From Campylobacteraceae bacterium (GTDB lineage: Bacteria > Campylobacterota > Campylobacteria > Campylobacterales > Sulfurovaceae), in the NCBI GenBank assembly GCA_027023145.1, contig JALVWV010000108.1, positions 1-13,079 of the forward strand: a DNA stretch of 13,079 nucleotides. Direction: 5' to 3'. Of the stretch, positions 6,686 through 12,643 are shown one piece after another (position 1 is the stretch's first letter; each line of letters begins with the position of its first letter). The notes below the pieces were generated by a model. That model did no database searches, had not been told where the DNA came from, and saw only the letters and a program-made list of their open reading frames with translations. Both the position numbers and the translations under genes were made by a program.

Positions 6686-7230
6686 GTCTCCTCCCCGATA
6701 CCCTCAAAGAGGCGATCACTCACGATAGCCTCGTCCACACCCGGAAACTTCTCGAAAAACACCCCATCGATCTCAACGATACCGATGTTCTCTGTGATGC
6801 GTACGATGTGGATGAACCCGATGAGATCCCCCTTCTGTTTTGGGTGATTCAGATCGGAGCGTCACGAGAGATGGTGGAGATGCTCATCGAACTGGGGCTT
6901 GACATTACGCAGGTCAACCGTGACGGGCTCAGTGCGCTTGATCTTTCCATCAAACGACGACGCCGTGATCTTGTCGAGCTCTGCGCCGAACAGGGAGTAA
7001 GCCTCACCACGACTCAGCGTCGCAGCGGGCTGACTCCTCTGATGCTTGCGGCAAGCCTTGGCGATCAAGAGATGGTTGCGTATCTGATTGAGCGGGGAGC
7101 GTCAGTAGACGATACGGATAAACGGGGGACAACAGTGCTTGAATACGCCCGTGTACTTGGTCAGACAAAAATGGTAGAATTTCTTGAAGGATTGAAGTTG
7201 GAGTCACAAAAAGAGAAACAAGGAGTGTAA
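6682..7230 (+). CDS. Ankyrin-repeat protein
   Basis: The 182-residue soluble protein is built from ankyrin repeats. Two are clear: RSGLTPLMLAASLGDQEMVAYLIERGASVDDTD (about 113-145) and the partial KRGTTVLEYARVLGQTKMVEFLEGL after it. More diverged copies are seen earlier, PLLFWVIQIGASREMVEMLIELGLDITQVN and RDGLSALDLSIKRRRRDLVELCAEQGVSL. Ankyrin repeats bind other proteins; the partner is unknown. There is no signal peptide or membrane segment. It is the third gene of the panD-ybaB operon, joined by an ATGA overlap, and is probably the last, since about 480 bp of non-coding DNA follow. A C-terminal KLESQKEKQGV tail is charged and likely unstructured. Confidence 0.88.
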   Translation: MSLLPDTLKEAITHDSLVHTRKLLEKHPIDLNDTDVLCDAYDVDEPDEIPLLFWVIQIGASREMVEMLIELGLDITQVNRDGLSALDLSIKRRRRDLVELCAEQGVSLTTTQRRSGLTPLMLAASLGDQEMVAYLIERGASVDDTDKRGTTVLEYARVLGQTKMVEFLEGLKLESQKEKQGV

Positions 7231-7283
7231 ACAAAGGGGAAAACTCTTTTTGTGAAGTCGTTGTAAACAAAAAACAAGGTTCT

Positions 7284-7303
7284 GAAGGTTAAGCCCAACC
7301 TTC
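7284..7303 (+). terminator. Inverted repeat after the panD-ybaB-ankyrin operon
   Basis: GAAGGTT and AACCTTC form a perfect 7 bp stem around a 6 nt loop, about 55 bp after the ankyrin gene stop. No T-run follows (CGATAGTG), so it is not a classical intrinsic terminator; it may stabilise the mRNA end or simply belong to the repeat-rich intergenic DNA. Confidence 0.35.
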
Positions 7304-7365
7304 CGATAGTGACAGTATAACAGGGGGGCGTTAACCTTTGACCAACCAAAAGTAAATGGGCGGTT

Positions 7366-7504
7366 AACAGTTGCACTAAACGTATGCTTTGGCGTCGCAA
7401 CCAAAGGATGGGGATTAGAGCTCTCTATTAGCTTGATGGTTGCTTGAGAGTGGTTAGCGACCTTTGGGAATGCTCCTTGGTCGCATACGTTTAGTTCAAC
7501 TGTT
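7366..7504. repeat. 139 bp MITE-like element or cruciform with 22 bp terminal inverted repeats
   Basis: The left arm (7366-7387, starting AACAGTTGCACTAAACG) and the right arm (7483-7504, ending CTAAACG...GTT on the other strand) are inverted copies matching at 21 of 22 bases. Inside are smaller hairpins: CTTTGG/CCAAAG (7387-7392/7401-7406), TAGAG/CTCTA near 7416-7427, and GCGACC/GGTCGC (7457-7462/7479-7484). There is no coding frame of note. Flanks read GGGCGG on the left and GGGTGG on the right, which may be a degraded target duplication. It could be a non-autonomous mobile element or a structured RNA. Confidence 0.6.
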
Positions 7505-7614
7505 GGGTGGAACAAGGATGGCTATTGAAAATTTCTCTTTGTTTGATGGTCACAGTGGTGGCAGGCAGCCTTTAAGAAAGCGCCTTGGGCGCATACGCAG
7601 ACCGCAAACTGTGA
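7387..7614. repeat. Diverged tandem repeat, unit about 110 bp
   Basis: Two copies can be aligned by eye, about 7387-7501 and 7502-7614. Shared blocks in the same order are AAGGATGG-x2-ATT, TTGATGGTT or TTGATGGTC, AGTGGT, CCTTT, and CCTTGGTCGCATACG (7475-7489) against CCTTGGGCGCATACG (7583-7597), the last with one mismatch in 15. The second copy lacks a matching inverted arm. This suggests an old duplication of the core of the 139 bp element. Confidence 0.5.
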
Positions 7615-7648
7615 TGGTGAAGTGGGATGGAGAGTGTTGGGAAAGGAG

Positions 7649-7686
7649 GCGGGACTTCAGTCCCGCACGCAAGGCTCCAGCCTTGC
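7649..7686. repeat. Pair of REP-like palindromes just upstream of rnhB
   Basis: Two 18-base palindromes stand side by side with AC between: GCGGGACTTCAGTCCCGC (7649-7666) and GCAAGGCTCCAGCCTTGC (7669-7686). Each has 8 bp arms and a 2 nt centre (TC or CC). The second is followed by TATTTT, so in RNA it would resemble an intrinsic terminator, only 28 bp before the rnhB start. The first shares the 14-base core GGGACTTCAGTCCC with palindromes after rnhB. Confidence 0.75.
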
Positions 7687-7714
7687 TATTTTAGACAATA
7701 TAACAAGGAAAAGC

Positions 7715-8275
7715 ATGACCAAACCCCTCTGCGGAATTGATGAAGCCGGACGTGGGTCTCTGGCGGGATCACTGGTGATTGCCGGTGTGATTTTGGATAC
7801 AGAAGTAGAAGGGTTGATGGATTCGAAGGTTTTGAGCAAGAAGCGTCGTGAGGCACTCTTTGAAGTGTTGATTGAGCAGGTGCGTCATCGGATCGTCCGT
7901 TTCTCTTGTGAAGAGGTGGACGACCTAGGGATTTCAGAGTGTCTTCGGCGAGGACTACAAGAGATTCAGCGTTTTTTTGGGGATGAGGTGGAGTATCTGT
8001 ATGACGGTAATACGACGTTTGGTGTCCCCAATCTAGCCACGATGGTCAAAGCCGATGCGAAGGTGCCCGAAGTGAGCGCTGCCAGTATCCTCGCCAAAGT
8101 CACCCGGGATCGGGAGATCATCACTTTAGCTGAGCAGTACCCCGAGTACGGCTTCGAACGTCACAAAGGATATGGCACCCAAGCGCACATCGAAGCGATC
8201 ATTGCACACGGTCGTTGTCCTATTCACCGCCGAAGCTTCCGGATCAAAGCGATTGATGAACCAACATTGTTTTAG
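7715..8275 (+). CDS. rnhB: Ribonuclease HII
   Basis: RNase HII cuts the RNA strand of RNA-DNA hybrids and starts removal of single ribonucleotides from DNA. The 186-residue protein has the full catalytic set: D9 and E10 in GIDEAGRGSLAG, D97 in YLYDGN and D114 in VKADAKVPEVSAASILAKVTRDREI, plus the DSK motif (36-38) and the GYGTQAHIEAI segment (152-162). The ATG at 7715 was chosen over an in-frame extension because AAGGAAA lies just upstream and the motif then sits at the usual distance from the N-terminus. The gene stands alone between repeat-rich non-coding stretches. A terminator-like palindrome lies immediately upstream, so expression must start in the short AT-rich stretch after it or tolerate that structure; no convincing promoter is visible. 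Confidence 0.95.
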   Translation: MTKPLCGIDEAGRGSLAGSLVIAGVILDTEVEGLMDSKVLSKKRREALFEVLIEQVRHRIVRFSCEEVDDLGISECLRRGLQEIQRFFGDEVEYLYDGNTTFGVPNLATMVKADAKVPEVSAASILAKVTRDREIITLAEQYPEYGFERHKGYGTQAHIEAIIAHGRCPIHRRSFRIKAIDEPTLF

Positions 8276-8453
8276 GACGTGTCACGCGTAATCCGCAACA
8301 GGGGCTGGGACTTCAGTCCCACAGAATAACAGGAAAATTGTCCACGTCAAGAAGTTACGCTGACGCGTTTTAGTTGGACTAAAGTCCAAGCCCCGAAGGA
8401 CAGCAAACCAAAAAGGGACTTCAGTCCCACCAAACGCGACTGAAGTCACGTCC
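8275..8453. repeat. Cluster of REP-like palindromes after rnhB
   Basis: Four related palindromes occur here: TGGGACTTCAGTCCCA (8306-8321), TTGGACTAAAGTCCAA (8374-8389), GGGACTTCAGTCCC (8415-8428) and GACTGAAGTC (8438-8447, opposite orientation). The first two lie in inverted 21 bp units (8301-8321 and 8374-8394, 18 of 21 matching). The outer ends read GGACGTG (8275-8281) and CACGTCC (8447-8453), so the cluster may be one composite element that begins at the last base of the rnhB stop. There is no gene in this stretch. Confidence 0.7.
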
Positions 8454-8522
8454 CCATTGATAAAAATTTTTCAAAGAAAAGCATACCAAAGCTATTCGCT
8501 AATATACCAATAACCAATACAC

Positions 8523-8540
8523 GGTGCGCACTCGCGCACC
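8523..8540 (-). terminator. Strong hairpin at the end of the lytic transglycosylase gene
   Basis: GGTGCGC (8523-8529) and GCGCACC (8534-8540) form a 7 bp GC-rich stem with a 4 nt loop, touching the stop codon of the gene on the minus strand. No T-run follows, so it is either a factor-dependent end or a stabilising structure. The GGTGCGC/GCGCACC arms resemble the palindromes inside the transposase at the right edge. Confidence 0.45.
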
Positions 8541-9523
8541 TATAGCTTACGCTTCAGCGCCTTCGCATAAAGCGCAATCGTAATCGCATACCTCTTGGAA
8601 GCATTATACAGCGTGATAATTCGATAGTTGCGATCCCCCAGATATAGATCCCACTTTTTTCCGTCTTTCATGCGGATATAGTAGAGAAGGTTGCCTCCGA
8701 TAGATTGGGTTGGCTGGATGCCGTGAGTGGCGAGGGTTTTGCGAGAGTAGCGGCTGCGGTAGCCGCTACGGAGGGTACGGAATCCGTTGCCGGTATGCTT
8801 CGCTGGTACGACGGTGGCGCGGCGGTCGCTCCAGCCGTTTGTGTGAAGGAAGTAGGCGATTGAGCCTATGCAGTCGCGCATGTCGTTGGGATCTTTGCGT
8901 CCGTCACCATTGAGGTCGACGCCGTAGCGCAGTTGGATCGAGGGGACTTGTTGTACGCACCCCATCGCCCCGGCGAACGATCCGCGCAGTTTGCGGATAT
9001 TGAGATGGTTTTTGCGCGAGAGAAGCAGTACTTTTGTGAGTTCATTCCGGAAGAAACGGTGCTTGCGGTTGGGGTTGAGCCCCAGCGTCACGAGACTGTC
9101 CCAGACCGGATATTCACTCCCGTACATCCCAAACTTTGTCTCAACCCGGATAAATGCGGTGATGATCTCCGGTGCGACATGGTATCTCCGGGAAGCGAGA
9201 TTTAGCCACGTGCGATAACGCTTCATAAATTTCCGCCCCAGCGTGATGCTCTCGGGGATGAGGATCTTCGACTTGTACCGATGCCAGCTGTAATCGGTCG
9301 AGCCGACCTTGCGCTTCCCCTGATAGCGGGCAAGAGTTTTGGGCTGATGGTGTGCCTGTTTCAGGAGACTCAGGACATAGGAGGTCTCAAAATGGTATTT
9401 TTTGTGCATCTGCGCCGCAAACGATCGCCCTGCCGAGGTCTGGCTGTAGTCGATGCGGGCGAAAAGTGGTACAGAAAGCAACAATAAGAGAATGGATATT
9501 TTTTTACGAATAGACATCATCAT
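8540..9523 (-). CDS. MltB-like lytic murein transglycosylase, exported
   Basis: The protein (327 residues from the first ATG) should cleave peptidoglycan glycan strands in the periplasm. A Sec signal peptide covers about 1-22 (RKKISILLLLLSVPLFA, likely cut after LFA); no lipobox is present. The catalytic glutamate fits E128 in ITAFIRVETKFGMYG, and GSFAGAMGCVQQVPS (181-195) lines up with the GAMGxxQFMPS signature of the MltB/SLT_2 family, though QFM reads QQV here. DLNGDGRKDPNDMRDCIGSIAYFL (203-226) matches the calcium-loop-like region of MltB. Three ATGs stand in tandem (9523, 9520, 9517); AGGAA spacing (4, 7 or 10 nt) favours the second, so the true start is uncertain by two residues. The start lies inside the upstream toxin gene (about 20 bp overlap). 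Confidence 0.85.
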   Translation of the reverse strand: MMMSIRKKISILLLLLSVPLFARIDYSQTSAGRSFAAQMHKKYHFETSYVLSLLKQAHHQPKTLARYQGKRKVGSTDYSWHRYKSKILIPESITLGRKFMKRYRTWLNLASRRYHVAPEIITAFIRVETKFGMYGSEYPVWDSLVTLGLNPNRKHRFFRNELTKVLLLSRKNHLNIRKLRGSFAGAMGCVQQVPSIQLRYGVDLNGDGRKDPNDMRDCIGSIAYFLHTNGWSDRRATVVPAKHTGNGFRTLRSGYRSRYSRKTLATHGIQPTQSIGGNLLYYIRMKDGKKWDLYLGDRNYRIITLYNASKRYAITIALYAKALKRKL

Positions 9524-9782
9524 GTGTTCCTATATTGACGGGTATAATTTTCTCGTCTTTTATGTAAAACTCAATGGTGATGCGATAACTCATATCGATT
9601 GAAACAGAGTGAAGGTCACTGAGCTTGCCTGAAAGTTTGTGGAGCCTGAGAGAGGGATGAAAGGGATTGAGCTCAAGCATCGAAATGGTTTTGCGATATT
9701 TGGTTTGGATATCGGGATGCTTTTTTAGAAACTTGACCAAACGCTTGGTATAAAAAGGGGTGATCTCAATCTCGTAAGGCAT
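9504..9782 (-). CDS. RelE/YafQ-family type II toxin
   Basis: The 92-residue protein has the RelE/ParE-fold toxin pattern: a basic N-terminal helix pair (YTKRLVKFLKKHPDI), then SLRLHKLSGKLSDLHSVSIDMSYRITIEF (44-72) and the final IIPVNIGTHDDVYS with H87 and Y91. Members usually cut mRNA in the ribosome. The RITIEF strand and GTHDDVY end are close to the YafQ/HigB-like subgroup. The gene overlaps the antitoxin by 17 bp, and its last codons hold the start of the lytic transglycosylase gene. The length is complete and no disruption is seen, so it is probably active. The subfamily, and hence the exact target, is uncertain. Confidence 0.88.
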   Translation of the reverse strand: MPYEIEITPFYTKRLVKFLKKHPDIQTKYRKTISMLELNPFHPSLRLHKLSGKLSDLHSVSIDMSYRITIEFYIKDEKIIPVNIGTHDDVYS

Positions 9783-10026
9783 GTTCGATTTCGTCCAGGT
9801 GTTCTTGAGCTGTCATCGTACGACTTTTTCCGGCGGCTATTTCTGCGCGTACTTCTTGAAGAGCATGCTCCAATTCAAATTCACGCAAACGTTCGTAACG
9901 GTCGATATCGACTACAACATATTTATTCCTTCCTCGCACCGAAACAAGCACTTCATCAAACGATTTGAGAAGATGTTCAAATATTTGAACTCCTTTGACT
10001 TTTAGATCATTGGCTGCAACTACCAT
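9766..10026 (-). CDS. Phd/YefM-family antitoxin
   Basis: The 86-residue protein pairs with the RelE-like toxin. Its N-terminal part, VVAANDLKVKGVQIFEHLLKSFDEVLVSVRGRNKYVVVDIDRYERL (2-47), is the Phd/YefM DNA-binding fold. The charged C-terminal part (EHALQEVRAEIAAGKSRTMTAQEHLDEIEHALRD) should wrap the toxin. Antitoxin-first order, 17 bp overlap, and a strong promoter with repeated operator-like sequence fit the classic autoregulated type II pattern. The ATG at 10026 has AAGGA 7 nt upstream. The operon starts a few bases after the aroC stop, so read-through from aroC is possible as well. Confidence 0.88.
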   Translation of the reverse strand: MVVAANDLKVKGVQIFEHLLKSFDEVLVSVRGRNKYVVVDIDRYERLREFELEHALQEVRAEIAAGKSRTMTAQEHLDEIEHALRD

Positions 10027-10041
10027 GGAGTATTCCTTTTC

Positions 10042-10072
10042 GTATAATCAATAGTATTATACACAGTATTAT
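10042..10072. promoter_or_regulatory. Probable antitoxin operator (inverted and direct repeats over the promoter)
   Basis: GTATAAT (10042-10048) and ATTATAC (10056-10062) form a perfect 7 bp inverted repeat that covers the -10 box and the start site. In addition AGTATTAT occurs twice (10053-10060 and 10065-10072), 12 bp apart. This is what one expects for a Phd/YefM-type autorepressor site; the sequence is AT-rich, so some of the symmetry may be chance. Confidence 0.55.
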
Positions 10073-10084
10073 TTATCATGTCAA
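10056..10084 (-). promoter_or_regulatory. Consensus sigma-70 promoter of the toxin-antitoxin operon
   Basis: On the minus strand TTGACA (10079-10084) and TATAAT (10056-10061) are both exact consensus, with exactly 17 bp between. The -35 begins 2 bp after the aroC stop codon. A start site near 10049 gives a leader of about 23 nt before the antitoxin ATG. Confidence 0.85.
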
Positions 10085-10085
10085 G

Positions 10086-11165
10086 TCATTGTTTTTGGTA
10101 AATGGCTTCCAAATGCTCCATCCGTTTCCCCATATTCAGCAACACCATATCCCCAAGCACCAACGCCATCATCGCCTCGGTCACCACAGCACCCCGTACG
10201 GCGACGCAGGGGTCGTGGCGGCCTTTGAGTTCGAGGGTGGTGGGGGTGCCTTTGGTAGTGATGGTCTGCTGGGGTTGGAAGATGCTTGGGGTGGGTTTGA
10301 AATGGGTTTTAACCAGCAGATCGTCGCCGTTGCTGATGCCACCGAGGATACCGCCGCTGTGGTTAGTGGCAAATCCGTCCGGGGTGATCGGATCGTTGTT
10401 CTCGCTGCCGTGCAGGCGGGCGGCAGCGATCCCATCACCGATCTCAACGGCTTTGACTGCGTTGATCCCCATCATCGCTTCGGCGAGAATGGCGTCGAGC
10501 TTGTAGTAAAGAGGCTCACCCAGCCCAGCTGGCATCCCGGTGGCACGAGTGAGGACGACCCCACCGACCGAGTCGTGGTTGGCTTTGGCTTCGAGGATCG
10601 CCGCTTCTTGTGCGGCTGCTTTCTCCGGATCGAGTGCCATCAGCGGAGAGGTAAGCGCATGGGCAAAGTCATACTGCTCTGCTGCGATTCCATCCACTTC
10701 ACACACTCCACTCTCGACAGTAATCCCGATACGGGTAAGCATCAGCTTGGCGATGGCTCCGGCGGCGACGCGTGCAGCGGTCTCTCTGGCTGAGGAGCGT
10801 CCGCCCCCTCGGTAGTCCCGCAGGCCGTATTTGTGTTGATAGGTATAGTCGGCATGGCCGGGACGGAACAGGTCGGCGACGTTGCCATAGTCCCGGGATT
10901 TTTGATCGGTGTTGTAAATTACCATCATGATGGGTGTCCCGGTGCTAAGTCCCTCGAAGACGCCGGAGAGGATTTCGACGGCATCGTCCTCTTTGCGGGC
11001 GGTCTCGAGCTTCGATTTGCCCGGTTTGCGTCGGTCGAGCTCGGACTGGATAAACGCCGCATCGATCGGCAGCCCTGCTGGTACACCGTCGAGGATACAC
11101 CCCAGCGCCTTACCATGCGATTCACCAAAGGTTGTCAATCGCAGTTGTCGTCCAAACGTATTCAT
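10086..11165 (-). CDS. aroC: Chorismate synthase
   Basis: AroC makes chorismate from EPSP using reduced FMN, the last step of the shikimate pathway to aromatic amino acids, folate and quinones. The 359 residues are the usual length. Recognisable family segments are TTFGESHGKALGCILDGVPAGLP (near the N-terminus), RPGHADYTYQHKYGLRDYRGGGRSSARETAARVAAGAIAK (about 103-141), IGDGIAAARLHGSENND (around residue 250), NHSGGILGGISNGDD and the final RHDPCVAVRGAVVTEAM. There is no sign of a fused flavin reductase. Its ATG shares a base with the rnc stop (TAATG at 11165), so the two genes are translationally coupled. This rnc-aroC pair recurs in Campylobacterota. Confidence 0.98.
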   Translation of the reverse strand: MNTFGRQLRLTTFGESHGKALGCILDGVPAGLPIDAAFIQSELDRRKPGKSKLETARKEDDAVEILSGVFEGLSTGTPIMMVIYNTDQKSRDYGNVADLFRPGHADYTYQHKYGLRDYRGGGRSSARETAARVAAGAIAKLMLTRIGITVESGVCEVDGIAAEQYDFAHALTSPLMALDPEKAAAQEAAILEAKANHDSVGGVVLTRATGMPAGLGEPLYYKLDAILAEAMMGINAVKAVEIGDGIAAARLHGSENNDPITPDGFATNHSGGILGGISNGDDLLVKTHFKPTPSIFQPQQTITTKGTPTTLELKGRHDPCVAVRGAVVTEAMMALVLGDMVLLNMGKRMEHLEAIYQKQ

Positions 11166-11845
11166 TACTTCCCCTTGTTGCGCAGCAGATCGAGGGCGAT
11201 CTTTGCCGCTTTTTGCTGGGCATCTTTTTTGCTCTTGCCCCAGGAGCTGGCGATGGTCTCCCCGTCAAGCTGGATGCCGATCTCAAACTCTTTTTTGTGA
11301 TCGGGGCCTTTGCTGCCCAGCAGAGCATACGTGGGCGTCACCCCATGGGTTGCTTGTGTCAATTCTTGTAAGGCGGTTTTGTAATCCCGGGAGAGGGTGT
11401 TGAGGTCGATCCTGGGGTAGGTTTCCTCCAGCAGGGTGACAACAATCCGTTGACACGTCTCCAGCCCCGCCTCGAGGTACACCGCTCCGATGACGGCTTC
11501 AAATGCGTTTGACAACAGCGAAGATTTGGTGCGTCCGTCGTTGTTCTCTTCGGCAGGTGAGAGGAAGATGTACTCCCCAAGATCAATAGTCTTTGCCAGT
11601 TTTGTAAACCCGCTTTCGTTGACAAGCGACGCGCGGATCTTGGAGAGAATCCCTTCGTCTTCGGTGGGAAATTTCTTATAAAGATACTCCCCGACAATGA
11701 GGTCAAGCACCGCATCTCCGAGAAACTCCAGCCGCTCATTATTGTAAGGCTTTTTGTAACTCTTGTGTGTCAAAGCCTCAATAATCAACTGCTCATCCTC
11801 GAAGCGATACCCAAGCCGCTCTTGCAAGTGGTGATGGTCGTTCAT
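11165..11845 (-). CDS. rnc: Ribonuclease III
   Basis: RNase III cuts double-stranded RNA, for rRNA and mRNA processing. The 226-residue protein has the nuclease domain with the signature NERLEFLGDAVLDLIVGEYLYKKFP (36-60; E40 and D44) and LLSNAFEAVIGAVYLEAG (110-127; E116), then a double-stranded-RNA-binding domain (about 154-222, DYKTALQELTQ...AQQKAAKIALDLL). At the third acidic position of the active site (D114 in E. coli) the sequence has N113 (codon AAC). The ATG at 11845 is preceded by AAAGGA. The -10 box TATAAT at 11877-11882 drives it, and aroC follows in the same message. In many Campylobacterota rnhA precedes rnc; here radC lies divergently instead. Confidence 0.97.
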   Translation of the reverse strand: MNDHHHLQERLGYRFEDEQLIIEALTHKSYKKPYNNERLEFLGDAVLDLIVGEYLYKKFPTEDEGILSKIRASLVNESGFTKLAKTIDLGEYIFLSPAEENNDGRTKSSLLSNAFEAVIGAVYLEAGLETCQRIVVTLLEETYPRIDLNTLSRDYKTALQELTQATHGVTPTYALLGSKGPDHKKEFEIGIQLDGETIASSWGKSKKDAQQKAAKIALDLLRNKGK

Positions 11846-11876
11846 GGTGATTTATCCTTTGGTTTTTAGTCGGTGT

Positions 11877-11882
11877 ATTATA
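11877..11882 (-). promoter_or_regulatory. Predicted -10 box (TATAAT) of rnc-aroC
   Basis: The minus strand reads GGTATAATAC here, about 32 bp upstream of the rnc ATG (11845). No strong -35 is present. It is divergent from radC, whose own likely -10 (TATACT) is at 11952-11957. Confidence 0.7.
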
Positions 11883-11951
11883 CCTAAAAGGACACAGAGA
11901 GAAGAAACATGACAATTTGACATATTTTTATCTTCCCATCGAAATACGAGT

Positions 11952-11957
11952 TATACT
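11952..11957 (+). promoter_or_regulatory. Predicted -10 box (TATACT) of radC
   Basis: TATACT differs from TATAAT at one base and lies 26 bp upstream of the radC ATG. An exact TTGACA upstream (11917-11922) is 29 bp away, too far to act as its -35. Confidence 0.45.
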
Positions 11958-11982
11958 ACCGAAAAAAACAGGAGACCTCCCC

Positions 11983-12642
11983 ATGAAAAAACTCCGCGAC
12001 CTCCATCGCCTCGACAAACCGAGAGAGAAACTCATCGCCCGAGGCACGCAGGCACTCAAAAACGACGAACTTATGGCAGTATTACTCGGCTCCGGCGTGC
12101 AGGGCAAAGATGTCCGCAAGCTCGCCCGGGAGATCGTCGCTCTGATGGAGAGCGATTTTGAGCATCTCACCCCCGATCGGCTCCTTGAGGTTCACGGTCT
12201 CGGCACTGCCAAAGCCTCCCAGATCCTTGCTGCCCTCGAACTCTCCCGCCGCTACCTCATCCGTACCCGCCGCCGCATCACCGATGCCCGCCATGTCTAT
12301 GAGGAGCTCCGCGACTACGCGACACGTTCTCAGGAGTATTTCCTCGCCCTCACCCTCGATGGGGCTTCCCACCTCATCGAGACCCGCGTGGTCTTTATCG
12401 GGACGCTTAACCAGTCACTGGTGCATCCCCGCGAAGTCTTCGCCGATGCCATTACCGACCGGGCTGCCGGGATCATCATCGCCCACAACCACCCCTCCGG
12501 CACCCTCGAAGCCAGCCATGCCGACCTCCAGATTACCCGCCGTCTCTCTGAAGTCGCCAAGATCATCGGCATCGATCTGCTCGATCATGTGATTCTTTCC
12601 AAAGAGGGGTATTACAGTCTTTCGGATGCGGGGTTGATGTAG
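11983..12642 (+). CDS. radC: RadC family JAB1/MPN+ protein
   Basis: The 219-residue protein has a helix-hairpin-helix region (about 25-90, with VHGLGTAKASQILAALEL) and a complete JAMM metal site: E118 in SQEYF, H168 and H170 in AHNHPSG, and D181 in SHADLQIT. RadC proteins were named after a DNA-repair mutant, but the link was later withdrawn and the true function is unresolved; the intact JAMM site suggests a zinc hydrolase. The start was set at the ATG at 11983, with AGGAG 8 nt upstream, rather than an in-frame extension beginning at 11917. It is divergent from rnc. The transposase gene begins only 1 bp after its stop, so the two may be co-transcribed. Confidence 0.95.
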   Translation: MKKLRDLHRLDKPREKLIARGTQALKNDELMAVLLGSGVQGKDVRKLAREIVALMESDFEHLTPDRLLEVHGLGTAKASQILAALELSRRYLIRTRRRITDARHVYEELRDYATRSQEYFLALTLDGASHLIETRVVFIGTLNQSLVHPREVFADAITDRAAGIIIAHNHPSGTLEASHADLQITRRLSEVAKIIGIDLLDHVILSKEGYYSLSDAGLM

Positions 12643-12643
12643 G

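Noticed and set aside
7362..7508. Integron attC site in the inverted-repeat element
   Set aside because: GTTGGGT (7502-7508) fits GTTRRRY, but the left partner GGTTAAC breaks RYYYAAC, and the arms pair without the unpaired spacers of attC. No integrase or cassette is seen.
7464..7694. Plus-strand reading frame in the gap before rnhB
   Set aside because: It runs through tandem repeats and palindromes, has no ribosome binding site and an arginine-rich composition typical of non-coding DNA.
8300..8450. CRISPR array
   Set aside because: The repeated units are palindromes in mixed orientation with irregular spacing, not direct repeats with equal-length spacers.
10089..10793. Long plus-strand frame opposite aroC
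   Set aside because: It is the shadow of a well-conserved gene, with no recognisable domain.
11917..11922. TTGACA as -35 of radC
   Set aside because: It is 29 bp from the TATACT box, far outside the usual 16-18 bp spacing.
11917..11982. N-terminal extension of RadC
   Set aside because: The upstream start has no ribosome binding site, lies upstream of the likely -10 box, and AGGAG precedes the ATG at 11983.
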